NCBI RefSeq assembly: GCF_016812035.1
Contig: NZ_CP069178.1
Coordinates: 1,426,001 to 1,490,000 of the forward strand
DNA length: 64,000 nt
Reading direction: 5' to 3'
From: Bulleidia sp. zg-1006
GTDB lineage: Bacteria; Bacillota_I; Bacilli_A; Erysipelotrichales; Erysipelotrichaceae
The notes beneath the pieces are model-generated. The model had not been told where the DNA came from. It did no database searches and was given only the letters and a program-made list of their open reading frames with translations. Both the position numbers and the translations under genes were made by a program. Position 1 is the stretch's first letter, and the number at the start of each line of letters is the position of its first letter. Positions 27,001 through 34,802 of this stretch are shown here, piece by piece.

Positions 27001-29034
27001 GCCTTGTGATAGGGTTGCACCTGTTTTTCTATCTGACTTGACCAGTTTTACAGTTAGCGGGTCAGCTGGTGCGTCGGCAATACCGGCTGGTGGGGTTAAA
27101 ACACCTGTTGCTTTCACTTCTTTGTTACCAAGTTGCTTGGTACTGATTGTTGCAGTGTTTGGAATTTCTGTTCTTTCTTTTACAGGAACGTATCTCGCAT
27201 GAAAATCCATATACAGATTCTGAACGATTTTCCCCTTGTATATATTATTAATCTTATTGATAGTTGATGCTTTAAGCTTGCTATACACATCATGGGTTTT
27301 CTTTAAATAATTTCCGACACCACCAGCGGCTTTAATTGATGGAATATCATCATATTTAGGAGCATTTCCATCATTCATATCCCACCATTTAAGCATAAGT
27401 GTATATGTTCCGTCTTTATTATCATAGATACAATATTCACCCTTTTTAAGTGAGGTTTTAATTTGCGTTTTCGTTTTATTTCCTTGTTCTATTTTTTTCA
27501 AAATAGACGGTAAATTTACTGGATAGCTACCAGAAACTACTTTCCCTTTATCGTCTATACCTGAAATCCACACATTTACTGATTTCAGAGTAGGACTTTC
27601 CACGCAATCAATAAATGTATCTTCCATGTATACATCCGTCAGTGTCTTTGGTGAATATTCCCCATTATGTTCTAATAAATATGAATTAAAAAAGTGGTGT
27701 TCTTTTCCATCAATATTTTTTCTGATGTAATCAGACATTAGTCCAAATTGCCATATAACAGCAGAATCACCGGCTCCTGGTGCAGACTTATAAACTGTTT
27801 GCCATGTCTCATTGTTATTCTGTGATACTACATACTCTTTTTCTCTACCTACTACAAGATCTTCTTTCCCAAGTTTACCGATTTGTGTTTTTCTTTCTCC
27901 TAATATAAGTGTTGTTCCACCACCAGAAAGATATGTTTTCGTATTTCCTGTTTCAAAAGAAGCGGTAAAACTCTTGACTTGATTATGTTTTATATATTCC
28001 CCACTGAATTTAATTTCTATTTTACCATCCTTGTATTCCCAAGTACCTATCTCATGCTTTGTTCCATCCATCAAAGGTTTTGAAGAAAAGTTTTGCTTTT
28101 CATGTCCTGCAAATGCCGGAATGGTAAGGGTATCACCTTCTAAGATTGGTTTTTGAGCCGTATAAGTCATCGATAATTTCAACTTAAAGTTACTATTTTT
28201 TTGCCCCTCACAAAAAGCATTACTAAACTTAGACGGGTCTTTCTTATATGCTTCATACTCTGAACTATCACTTGTTCTGTAATCAATCTTCTTATTCCCA
28301 TTTGCGACATCAATGATTTCAAAAGATTTGATGGTTACATTGTCAAGGCTAAGGGGTCCGGGTCCTGCCGGTGTATCGGCATTCTTCTTTTCATAGCCTG
28401 CAACGATGGTTTTATTCACCACTTTTCCATAGAGGGTGGATTTTTCACCATTTTTTCCTGTGCCGTAAGTTGTATTTGAAATGGTTACATCATCTGTACG
28501 AAGTACTGTGCCTAAATCTTTGACTTCGTTCTTTTTAATGTAGTCCCCTGAAAATTTTAAAATAAATTTTCCGTTATTATAGACGTAAGTACCAATTTCA
28601 TTACCTAAGCCATCTTTTAGTGACTTTGCTCCAAAGCTGGCATTTTTAAATTCATCCCCTAAGTAAGCTGGAATTTCAAGCGTCTCGCCATCCTTAATCG
28701 CTGTTTTTGCGGAGAGGTTGACTGCCAGTTTTAACGTTAGTTTAGAAACTTTTTGGTCTTTTCCGATAGGTTGCGTAAATTTTTTAGGGTCATTTAGATA
28801 ATCGTTGTATCCAGGATTTCCCTCTTTCTTATAGTCAATTTCTTTCCCATCGTGTGTACTGTCAATAACATCAAGACTATATGATGTTACGCTTATGTTA
28901 TTTGTACCCGATGCCCTCTCTTTTATTTCTTGTGCTACCACTTGCATACTTGGTGCTAAGGCACTAAGCAGCATCATTGTTGTCAGCACAATGGACAAGC
29001 ATCTCTGATACATTTTGTGAATGGTTGTTCTCAT
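24022..29034 (-). CDS. Giant LPXTG-like surface adhesin with Cna-B and DUF11-type repeats
   Basis: This 1670-aa wall protein has a signal peptide (1-35), two tandem copies of an N-terminal adhesin-like module (about 47-215 and 228-390), a region of unknown fold (390-650), a SpaA-like domain (655-780), four Cna-B domains (about 790-1137), four DUF11-like repeats of 121 aa (1144-1627) and the anchor 'SPRTG' (1637-1641) plus a hydrophobic helix and 'MRRKRV'. Cna-B and DUF11-like modules usually contain isopeptide bonds that stiffen a stalk, so the N-terminal pair is probably presented far from the cell. The ligand is unknown. The ribosome site GGAGA is good. Start and end are clear. Confidence 0.9.
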   Translation of the reverse strand: MRTTIHKMYQRCLSIVLTTMMLLSALAPSMQVVAQEIKERASGTNNISVTSYSLDVIDSTHDGKEIDYKKEGNPGYNDYLNDPKKFTQPIGKDQKVSKLTLKLAVNLSAKTAIKDGETLEIPAYLGDEFKNASFGAKSLKDGLGNEIGTYVYNNGKFILKFSGDYIKKNEVKDLGTVLRTDDVTISNTTYGTGKNGEKSTLYGKVVNKTIVAGYEKKNADTPAGPGPLSLDNVTIKSFEIIDVANGNKKIDYRTSDSSEYEAYKKDPSKFSNAFCEGQKNSNFKLKLSMTYTAQKPILEGDTLTIPAFAGHEKQNFSSKPLMDGTKHEIGTWEYKDGKIEIKFSGEYIKHNQVKSFTASFETGNTKTYLSGGGTTLILGERKTQIGKLGKEDLVVGREKEYVVSQNNNETWQTVYKSAPGAGDSAVIWQFGLMSDYIRKNIDGKEHHFFNSYLLEHNGEYSPKTLTDVYMEDTFIDCVESPTLKSVNVWISGIDDKGKVVSGSYPVNLPSILKKIEQGNKTKTQIKTSLKKGEYCIYDNKDGTYTLMLKWWDMNDGNAPKYDDIPSIKAAGGVGNYLKKTHDVYSKLKASTINKINNIYKGKIVQNLYMDFHARYVPVKERTEIPNTATISTKQLGNKEVKATGVLTPPAGIADAPADPLTVKLVKSDRKTGATLSQGFKFKLQTTKDNGKTWTDVTVKQDMVEKGSLDKGQLVPDNKGTVQIKKLKVGKYRFVETAHPKGYEDVTINDAKPNSTQNPTSANSKVITLTNQGSGAYVAMYNNPKGEKVEVKVTKQWVGPEKDTVTVKLLADGKDTGKTLTLTKAEKWQGSFKNLDKHNIDGKEIEYDVKEVAIPNYESKTTGDAKNGFTITNKNVEKVNIPVKKVWNGKKEDKVRVGLLANGKEVAFKDLNESNKWQWTFSGRPKYDDKGKVITYTVKEDKLKGYQTVITGNAKTGFTITNTNVEKVSVSVTKQWVGPAKDSVVVKLKAGGVEKATATLSKANSWKHTFKDLPKYDKDGNKIEYDIEEVSLGGYISGRSGTAESGFTITNTITGKVSVPVTKKWVGKEGTSATVHLLADGQKVAGVTLNKANHWQHTFTNLEKYKNGNEIKYSVEEEKMPLYDSNLQGNAKDGFIITNTHVPPKKEVFTGGTTTNIDGKKVNPGQELTYSITYKNTKGKEVDAVISDKVPAHTEFVSADNGGQYANGMVKWTKKLAHGESWTVSFKVKVVEDVNGEELRNKAKVNDGTNEYDTNETHNPTPTEPEKKVFTGGTTTNIDGKTVQPGQELTYAVTYKNTTGKDVKATISDTIPAHTSFVSAENGGQYANGKVTWTADVAKDKSVTVKFTVKVDKDVNGAPVDNKAKVNDGTNEYDTNETHNPTPTEPKKEVFTGGTTTNIDGKKVNPGQELTYAVTYKNTTGKDVKATITDTIPAHTSFVSAENGGKHENGKVTWTADVAKGKSVTVKFTVKVDKDVNGATLTNTAKVKDGENEYDTNETHNPTPTEPKKEVFTGGTTTNIDGKTVQPGQELTYAISYKNTTGEERDVTITDKLPAHTEFVSADNGGKYENGMVKWTKKIANGESWTVSFKVKVVEDVNGEELRNKAKVNDGVNEYDTNTVKNPTPKTPHNPEPKNPHSPRTGDSSNIALLFMMLLASSAGLGVTYMRRKRV
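24154..25605 (-). repeat. Four tandem 363-bp DUF11-type coding repeats
   Basis: Four units of 363 bp encode 121-aa modules starting 'EVFTGGTTTNIDGK' and ending 'ETHNPTPTEP'. Corresponding bases recur at exact 363-base spacing. The first and fourth copies resemble each other ('NGESWTVSFKVKVVEDVNG'), as do the second and third ('GKSVTVKFTVKVDKDVNG'), pointing to internal duplication. Confidence 0.85.
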
Positions 29035-29449
29035 TTTTTTCTCCTTGTATCATCTATTTATTAACAACTATGGACTGTTTAAACAGTCTAGTTAAAATGC
29101 CCTAAGCTTAGGCTACAGGGTAGACAATCGATTTGTAACTTGATTTTTTCAAGTGGCGGTTTTTTGATCCGTTTTATTCTGAAATCTATCCGTCTTTTCA
29201 CTTGGTTCACCTCCTGTTTTTTTCTATTTGTTTTAAGTACCGTGGTTTTTGGTTTGATTAAGGTCTTTTCAAACTTGAAACACCACCTTTTTCAATGTTT
29301 TATCCAGTATTTCTAGTATGGAATGGGTTGGATTTTAATTCAGACTTTTTAGTCCACTTATGCTATACTCGTATCAAAGTATATTTAGGCTTTAAAATGG
29401 GATTTTTATGATTAGGTTTTTATTAAATTTAGGTGGATTTTAAAGTCTA
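29035..29449. other. Gene-free region upstream of the giant adhesin
   Basis: Notable is the perfect 16-base palindrome GACTGTTTAAACAGTC at 29073-29088, about 40 bases upstream of the adhesin start, a good operator candidate. TAAAGTCTAC at 29441-29450 belongs to the motif family also seen near 22030-22200. No gene is visible. Confidence 0.5.
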
Positions 29450-29468
29450 CTTTTCGTTCCGGTTTTGT
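29450..29468 (+). repeat. Target-site duplication, left copy
   Basis: CTTTTCGTTCCGGTTTTGT occurs here and again at 31097-31115, directly bounding the insertion sequence. The match is exact over 19 bases (20 with the preceding A). Confidence 0.75.
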
Positions 29469-31096
29469 GAAATTTTTATGAATGTTCAGTGATAATGTCT
29501 TAATAGATGTTCAGTGAAAATGTCCCGATTATTGATTAAAGATAGTGAGGCATTGTTTTACATCTCTTTCTCCATTTTATTATTTTCTAGTCATTGGAGG
29601 AACAAATGAAGAGGATACGATTATCTATGAAAGAACAAGAAAAATATTTGACAATCAAAGATTTAATTGACCATCACGGCAATAAGAAACGAGCAGCTTT
29701 AAAACTTGGTGTTTCTATTCGTACAATCAATCGTTTAATTATTGTCTATCGGAATAAAGGAAAAGCCGGTTTCGTTCACGGAAACAGAAACCGACCATCT
29801 GCTCATTGCCTCACACAAGAATTAAGCTCTCACATCATACATCTTTATCAATCGATTTATCAAGATGCGGGCTTTAATTTTTCTCATTTCACCCAATTCT
29901 TAAGTGAAAAACATGATATCCATGTCAGTCTTTCTTCGGTTAGAAGAATTTTAAATGAAGTAGGTATCTTCTCCCCTAATGAACACCGCTGTTCAAAAAG
30001 AAAAGAAGTATCATGTCTTTAAAACAAACGAAACCGACTCTCACGGATACGGAACTAAATGTGGCTGTCAATCATGAATTAAGTTTACAACTAGCTCATC
30101 CAAGAAAAGCTCGATGTAAGAATTTTGGGGAAGAAATACAAATGGATGGCTCTATTCATAATTGGTTTGGTGAAAATAAGGCAACACTACATCTAGCGAT
30201 TGATAATGCCACAGGCGTGATTGTAGGTGCTTATTTTGACAAGCAAGAAACACTTCACGGCTATTATCACTGTTTTCACCAAATCCTTTCTAACTATGGC
30301 GTACCCTATCAATTTCTTACCGATAGACGAACTGTTTTTGAGTATGAAAGACGCACGAATAAATCGGCTGAAAATGATGTCTTAACGCAATTCGGTTATG
30401 CCTGTAACACTCTTGGCGTTACCATTGAAACTTCCGGTGTTAGCCAATACAAGGGGCAAATAGAAAGAGCGAATAGAACCTTTCAAGACCGCTTAGTTAG
30501 TGAGTTAAAAATGGAGAATATAACAACCATAGAAAAAGCCGACCAATATCTTATTGAAACCTTCGTACCTAATTTTAATAGGCGTTTTGCTCAAGATTAT
30601 ACGAAATACCCTTCGGTAATAGAAAGTAGTCCCGGCGAAGAGACAATCAATCTAACATTATCAGTTATATGCGAAAGAAAATTCGATAATGGCTCCTGTA
30701 TAAGCTATAAAAAAAATATTACCAAGCCTATAATCAAAATAATCAATTAATCGCCTTTAAGCCTAAGACAAAAGCCTTAGTCATTAAAACCCTAAACAAT
30801 ACCCTATACGTAACGGTAGATGATCGTGTGTATGCTCTATTTGAATTAGAAAAGAACAAGAAAGTCTCTGCAAATTTTGACACTGATGACACAAAAGAAA
30901 AAAAGCCGAAACAGGTACATATACCGCCAATGAGTCATCCTTGGAAAAGAGATTCATTTATTCGTCAGCAACAAAGAGCACATCAACACAAGCAATTTAC
31001 ACGATGATAGTAAGCTTTAAAATAGCGAGAAATCTCTAATCAAGATTCCCCGCTTATATTACAAATTTTTTGGGACATTTTCACTGAACATTGACA
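29469..31096 (+). mobile_element. IS1202-like (ISNCY) insertion sequence
   Basis: This element of about 1628 bp carries one transposase gene split by frameshifts and inverted ends: ATGTTCAGTGAAAATGTCCC on the left (29507-29526) and its complement on the right (31072-31091). The left end has a second, tandem version (29482-29499). The flanking 19-bp direct repeat is unusually long; IS1202 itself is known for long duplications (27 bp), which supports the family. A decayed solo left end of the same element is at 49808-49913. Confidence 0.8.
29606..31007 (+). pseudogene. IS1202-like transposase, two frameshifts
   Basis: The transposase reads in three segments: a helix-turn-helix N terminus (29606-30022, 'NKKRAALKLGVSIRTINRL'), an integrase-type catalytic core (30013-30750) with 'EIQMDGSIHNWFG', 'LTDRRTVFEY' and 'GQIERANRTFQDRL' supplying D, D and E, and a C-terminal segment ending 'HQHKQFTR' (30717-31007). 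Each junction needs a -1 shift; the second is at an A8 run (30709-30716) and the first near CAAAAAGAAAAG. Two separate shifts favour decay, though slippage at the A8 run could restore one of them. The ATG at 29606 follows GGAGG. Confidence 0.75.
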
Positions 31097-31115
31097 CTTT
31101 TCGTTCCGGTTTTGT
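31097..31115 (+). repeat. Target-site duplication, right copy
   Basis: Exact copy of the 19 bases at 29450-29468, directly after the right end of the insertion sequence. Confidence 0.75.
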
Positions 31116-31232
31116 TCCAATCCTAAGATTTCATCGTGGTTTCTTCCAAGATTGTCTGTCAAATGTTTTTCCTGAATACCCGTCATTTGTAAGTCATAGA
31201 AATAACTTTATATTGAAGTATCTATCCCAACT

Positions 31233-31258
31233 AAAAAATAGAGCCTTAAGCTCTATTT
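31233..31258 (-). terminator. Rho-independent terminator
   Basis: AAATAGAGC pairs with GCTCTATTT around CTTAA at the end of the 560-aa membrane protein gene, followed on the minus strand by a T tract. Confidence 0.85.
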
Positions 31259-32935
31259 AATCAGATAATTCTTTCCATCTGTTTGAATGGTAATCTTATC
31301 TCCTTCTTTTACCGACAACATCTTTAGCACATCCGCATATTTTGCTTGGTAAATCTTACCCTCCGTATCTAGGATATATAAATGCGTATTACCACCAATA
31401 TCAATCTTTTCTAACTTCTTCACTTGAATGGTCTTATCCACAAACTTACTTGTATCTATCTGACTTTCACCTGATTTCTTCGCCTCATCAGCGGTAATCT
31501 CACCCTTCATTAAACGACGATAACGATCAATCACATCTTTTTGATTAGAAGCCGTCACCACTAAGTTGTATTGTTCCACATTGACACAAGCGTATTGTTT
31601 CACTAAACCGCTATTATCCTTTAAGACCATAATATACGTTGGCGTTCCATCCACATTGATTAAAGAAGGGAAAGAAGCGTGATAGCCTTTCTCTTGTACC
31701 TCACCTTCTGCCGAGTGCATAGCACTGCCTTCATCCGCACCGGAAGCCATAATAAAACGTGTTTTTCCCGTTCTTTCGTTTGCCATCATAAAGCCGATAT
31801 TGGAAGAATCACCATTAACCGAGGTAACCCCCGTAAACACCCAAATATCCCCATTCTTAGCCACATAGCCATAGTCGGCTTTATAACTAGAATCACCATC
31901 ATCATCTTTTACTTTTACCGTCGTTGTTTGACGACAATCCTTTTGACCAAAAATACTATTCCAGAAACCCTTATGCAATTGAACCGCATCATTGTATTGC
32001 TTCATCAATAAATCACCATGGAATACCACATCCATCCATTGGGGAATATCCTTTAAGCCAAGTTGCTTCATATCACCCGTGATTGGATTAACCAAAATAG
32101 CCCCTGTCACTTTTTTACCACCAAATAAAGAAATAGTATGGTCATACGTCGTTGCTACATACCAAGGATTTCCTTGTTCATCAATTTCAAAGTGCAAGTT
32201 TTCAAACATAACTGTTGGAAAACGAAAACGAATTCTTCTACTCAAATCATCGTTGAAATAAGCACTTGGTACATAACGCATCTTCTCTTTCAATGGTACA
32301 TAATCCGCCGCCATCGTAACAGGATTTACCTTAACATAACCGGGGACACCCTCTTTATGATTTCCCCACCACTTGAAAAAACCTTCATATTGAAGGGCCG
32401 CCACTTTAGTTGGTGAAGATTGATAATCAATCTGTGTGTATGGACCAACATTAAATTGCGATACCACATCGGTCAAAGAGCCAATCTTACGATCCCCTAA
32501 TTTTTCAGCACTGGCGGTATCCATTAAAGCAATGGAACTTGCTCCTTCGACTGAAGGAATATCTTTTTTATCACCCTCTTCAATCTTTAAAATAGAAGCA
32601 TAGCGTTTCGCATGCCAAATACGAAGTCCCGCCACTGTACCTAAAAGCATAATGCCAACAAGTCCGGCCATCATAATAATAGCCGGTTTTAGATTTGGTC
32701 TTTCTCTATGAATAGCACAAATAATGCCGTTGACCAAAACATAGCCAACAACCGTTGCCAATAAAAATAGCCAAAAACTAAAGTTTTTAACATGAATAGC
32801 CGGTATAAAAATATAAAAAGCAATCAACATGAAAATAAGGGTTATCCCTAAACTAATCCATTGCGATTTCTTCGATTGTAAGAGATAAAACTTGTTTTGA
32901 AGATTCTTCTTTTTAGGAAATTTAATCGTTATCAT
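31253..32935 (-). CDS. Conserved membrane protein of unknown function
   Basis: I do not recognise a named family. The first 110 residues hold three hydrophobic segments (about 28-48, 53-75 and 84-106), after a basic N terminus. The remaining 450 residues look extracytoplasmic, with beta-rich repeats that mention bound or displayed values ('GPYTQIDYQSSPTKVAALQYEGFFKWW' in part: 'TKVAALQYEGFFKWW', 'DEQGNPWYVATTYDH', 'KNGDIWVFTGVTSVNGDSS'), and a C-terminal small beta barrel near 500-560 ('IQVKKLEKIDIGGNTHLYIL'). The pattern suggests a sensor or chaperone on the outer face. Gene stands alone. Confidence 0.7.
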   Translation of the reverse strand: MITIKFPKKKNLQNKFYLLQSKKSQWISLGITLIFMLIAFYIFIPAIHVKNFSFWLFLLATVVGYVLVNGIICAIHRERPNLKPAIIMMAGLVGIMLLGTVAGLRIWHAKRYASILKIEEGDKKDIPSVEGASSIALMDTASAEKLGDRKIGSLTDVVSQFNVGPYTQIDYQSSPTKVAALQYEGFFKWWGNHKEGVPGYVKVNPVTMAADYVPLKEKMRYVPSAYFNDDLSRRIRFRFPTVMFENLHFEIDEQGNPWYVATTYDHTISLFGGKKVTGAILVNPITGDMKQLGLKDIPQWMDVVFHGDLLMKQYNDAVQLHKGFWNSIFGQKDCRQTTTVKVKDDDGDSSYKADYGYVAKNGDIWVFTGVTSVNGDSSNIGFMMANERTGKTRFIMASGADEGSAMHSAEGEVQEKGYHASFPSLINVDGTPTYIMVLKDNSGLVKQYACVNVEQYNLVVTASNQKDVIDRYRRLMKGEITADEAKKSGESQIDTSKFVDKTIQVKKLEKIDIGGNTHLYILDTEGKIYQAKYADVLKMLSVKEGDKITIQTDGKNYLIK

Positions 32936-33114
32936 TTTTCACTTCCCCCAGCATTACAATATCATATTTTTATATCAACTCAAACATCCGTATATTATAG
33001 AAAAAAGATTTTCCCGGGCTTCATTTTTTAAACTGTTTTATACTAAAATCACCAAAATCGTCGTATAGTATTCTAAATATAACTACTATATAATAAGAGA
33101 GGTTAGGAGGTCAT

Positions 33115-34029
33115 ATGCCAAGTAAAAAAGTATGTGATTTCGATTTACGCGAAGGCGGTATCTTTCACAATCGATTAGAAAAATTATCAGATGGGCATTA
33201 TATCTGTAAACACTGTAAAGAAATTATCAAAGGATATGGCTTGCCTATTAAGTTTGACATCTTCCAAATGTTAGTAACAGCTCAAGCTAATATGGTTGAT
33301 ACAGTTATGGATACTTATTTAAAAAGTCATAATCCGGAAGAGATTATTGCGACACATTACCCATTACCAAGTATTGAATTACACCATGGTGAACACTGTA
33401 TCAACTCTCTTCCTGCTGTACAAGTGGTTTTAGAAGAATTAATCCCGAAAGATGAGGCAGTTAAGTCCATTTCTGAAATTGATAAAAATGCGATTATGAA
33501 CATTCCTAATGCTGAAGGAAGAGTTGGTAGCCAAATCGTTAAAGGAATGTTATTTGAAACCGAAGCGGCCATTTATTTCTTAAGTGACCATTACATCAAC
33601 GTTCATCGTCTGGGTTATATAAAGCGCAATCCAAACCAAAATGATCGCATTGAAATCGAAACACCAAGCAAGAAATTCACCTATAAGGTAGAACATGCGG
33701 ATTTATTTTTCTTAAGGGAACGCTTCTTCCAAAAAGTGAATAATGTAATCAACCACAAAGATAATAAGTTAATCTTTATCAATAACAATAACCAATTTAC
33801 CGTTACTCCCGGCATCTATGATGTTCCTAAAAATATTCGCCCCGGGGAATATAGTGTCAAAGCCATTCGCGATGCCGGTCTTCATGTCAAAGACATTCAT
33901 GGTCGGGTTACGGATTATTACGAAACAGAGGATTCCATCATTCTTCCTGAAGGTGGAATCCTGGAAGTCACCGGCGAATACCAATTAGAATGGATTGCCG
34001 GTTTGAAAAAGAAAGATAAGAAAAAATAA
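33115..34029 (+). CDS. Unknown protein with N-terminal zinc-ribbon-like segment
   Basis: This 304-aa protein is not recognised. Near the N terminus it has 'DGHYICKHCKEIIKGYG', a CxxC knuckle, with another Cys at position 7, so a small metal site is possible. The middle carries 'KGMLFETEAAIYFLSDHYIN' and the C-terminal third is beta-rich ('GIYDVPKNIRPGEYSVKAI') like a small ligand-binding or pleckstrin-like fold. It is the first gene of a probable operon with an ECF S component and chorismate mutase (gaps 18 bp and overlap). AGGAGG precedes the ATG by four bases. Confidence 0.65.
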   Translation: MPSKKVCDFDLREGGIFHNRLEKLSDGHYICKHCKEIIKGYGLPIKFDIFQMLVTAQANMVDTVMDTYLKSHNPEEIIATHYPLPSIELHHGEHCINSLPAVQVVLEELIPKDEAVKSISEIDKNAIMNIPNAEGRVGSQIVKGMLFETEAAIYFLSDHYINVHRLGYIKRNPNQNDRIEIETPSKKFTYKVEHADLFFLRERFFQKVNNVINHKDNKLIFINNNNQFTVTPGIYDVPKNIRPGEYSVKAIRDAGLHVKDIHGRVTDYYETEDSIILPEGGILEVTGEYQLEWIAGLKKKDKKK

Positions 34030-34047
34030 AAAGAAAGGAATACCGCC

Positions 34048-34539
34048 ATGAACACCAAACGCTTTACTTTAATGGCTCTTATGATGACATTGGTCATCGT
34101 TCTATCCTCCTTTAGCTTAACCGTTCCGGGCGGTCATCTCTATTTAAATGATGTTGTGATTGTGTTATCGGCTTTATTATTTAGTCCTAAAGATGCTTTA
34201 TTAGTCTGTGGACTCGGTGCTTTCTTGGGAGATTTCTTTTTTTATCCAAGCCCAATGTTCGTGTCCTTGGTTACCCATGGTGTACAAGGCTATGTGATTT
34301 CCTATTTAGCTCACTCTAATCGAAACCTTATCTCTAAAAATCGTAGTTTAATCGCCGCTTGTGTTGGGGCTTTCATTATGGTTGGCGGATATACCTTTGG
34401 TCGTGCTTTTGTTTATTCCACCTTAAAGACTTCTTTGATTAAGTTACCATTTCAAATTGTACAAGCTTCGGTTGGTGTTATCTTTGGCTATTTCTTGCGC
34501 TATCACGCTGTTCCAAAACAAATTGAGGAAATAGTATGA
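34048..34539 (+). CDS. ECF transporter substrate-specific (S) component
   Basis: This 163-aa membrane protein has the usual five to six helices of vitamin-type S components ('LTVPGGHLYLNDVVIVLSAL', 'GLGAFLGDFFFYPSPMFVS'). It would bind one small molecule and work with a shared EcfA-A'-T module encoded elsewhere. The substrate cannot be read directly. It overlaps chorismate mutase by an ATGA junction, so an aromatic or chorismate-related compound is one guess. Confidence 0.8.
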   Translation: MNTKRFTLMALMMTLVIVLSSFSLTVPGGHLYLNDVVIVLSALLFSPKDALLVCGLGAFLGDFFFYPSPMFVSLVTHGVQGYVISYLAHSNRNLISKNRSLIAACVGAFIMVGGYTFGRAFVYSTLKTSLIKLPFQIVQASVGVIFGYFLRYHAVPKQIEEIV

Positions 34540-34802
34540 ATGAATTAGAACAAATCCGCTCTGCCATTGATACCATTGATCAAGAAATGGTCTCTTTATT
34601 TGAACAAAGAATGAATGCCGTTCAACAAGTTATTGCTTATAAAAAAGCCCATCATTTTCCCATCCTTGATACCAATCGTGAAAAAGAAGTTCTACAAAAA
34701 AATAGTGCTTATCTAAAAGATAGCACTCTAATTCCCTATTATGAACGATGGTTAAAAGAAACTATGAGGATTGCCAAACAATACCAAAAGGATTTATTTT
34801 AA
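34536..34802 (+). CDS. Chorismate mutase, AroQ type
   Basis: This 88-aa all-helical enzyme converts chorismate to prephenate for phenylalanine and tyrosine. It starts 'ELEQIRSAIDTIDQEMVSLF', the typical first helix with active-site Arg and Asp, then 'RMNAVQQVIAYKKAH' and 'DTNREKEVLQK'. It is a monofunctional domain, not fused to prephenate dehydratase or dehydrogenase. It is translationally coupled to the S component and its end overlaps the convergent CDF gene by four bases. Confidence 0.88.
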   Translation: MNELEQIRSAIDTIDQEMVSLFEQRMNAVQQVIAYKKAHHFPILDTNREKEVLQKNSAYLKDSTLIPYYERWLKETMRIAKQYQKDLF

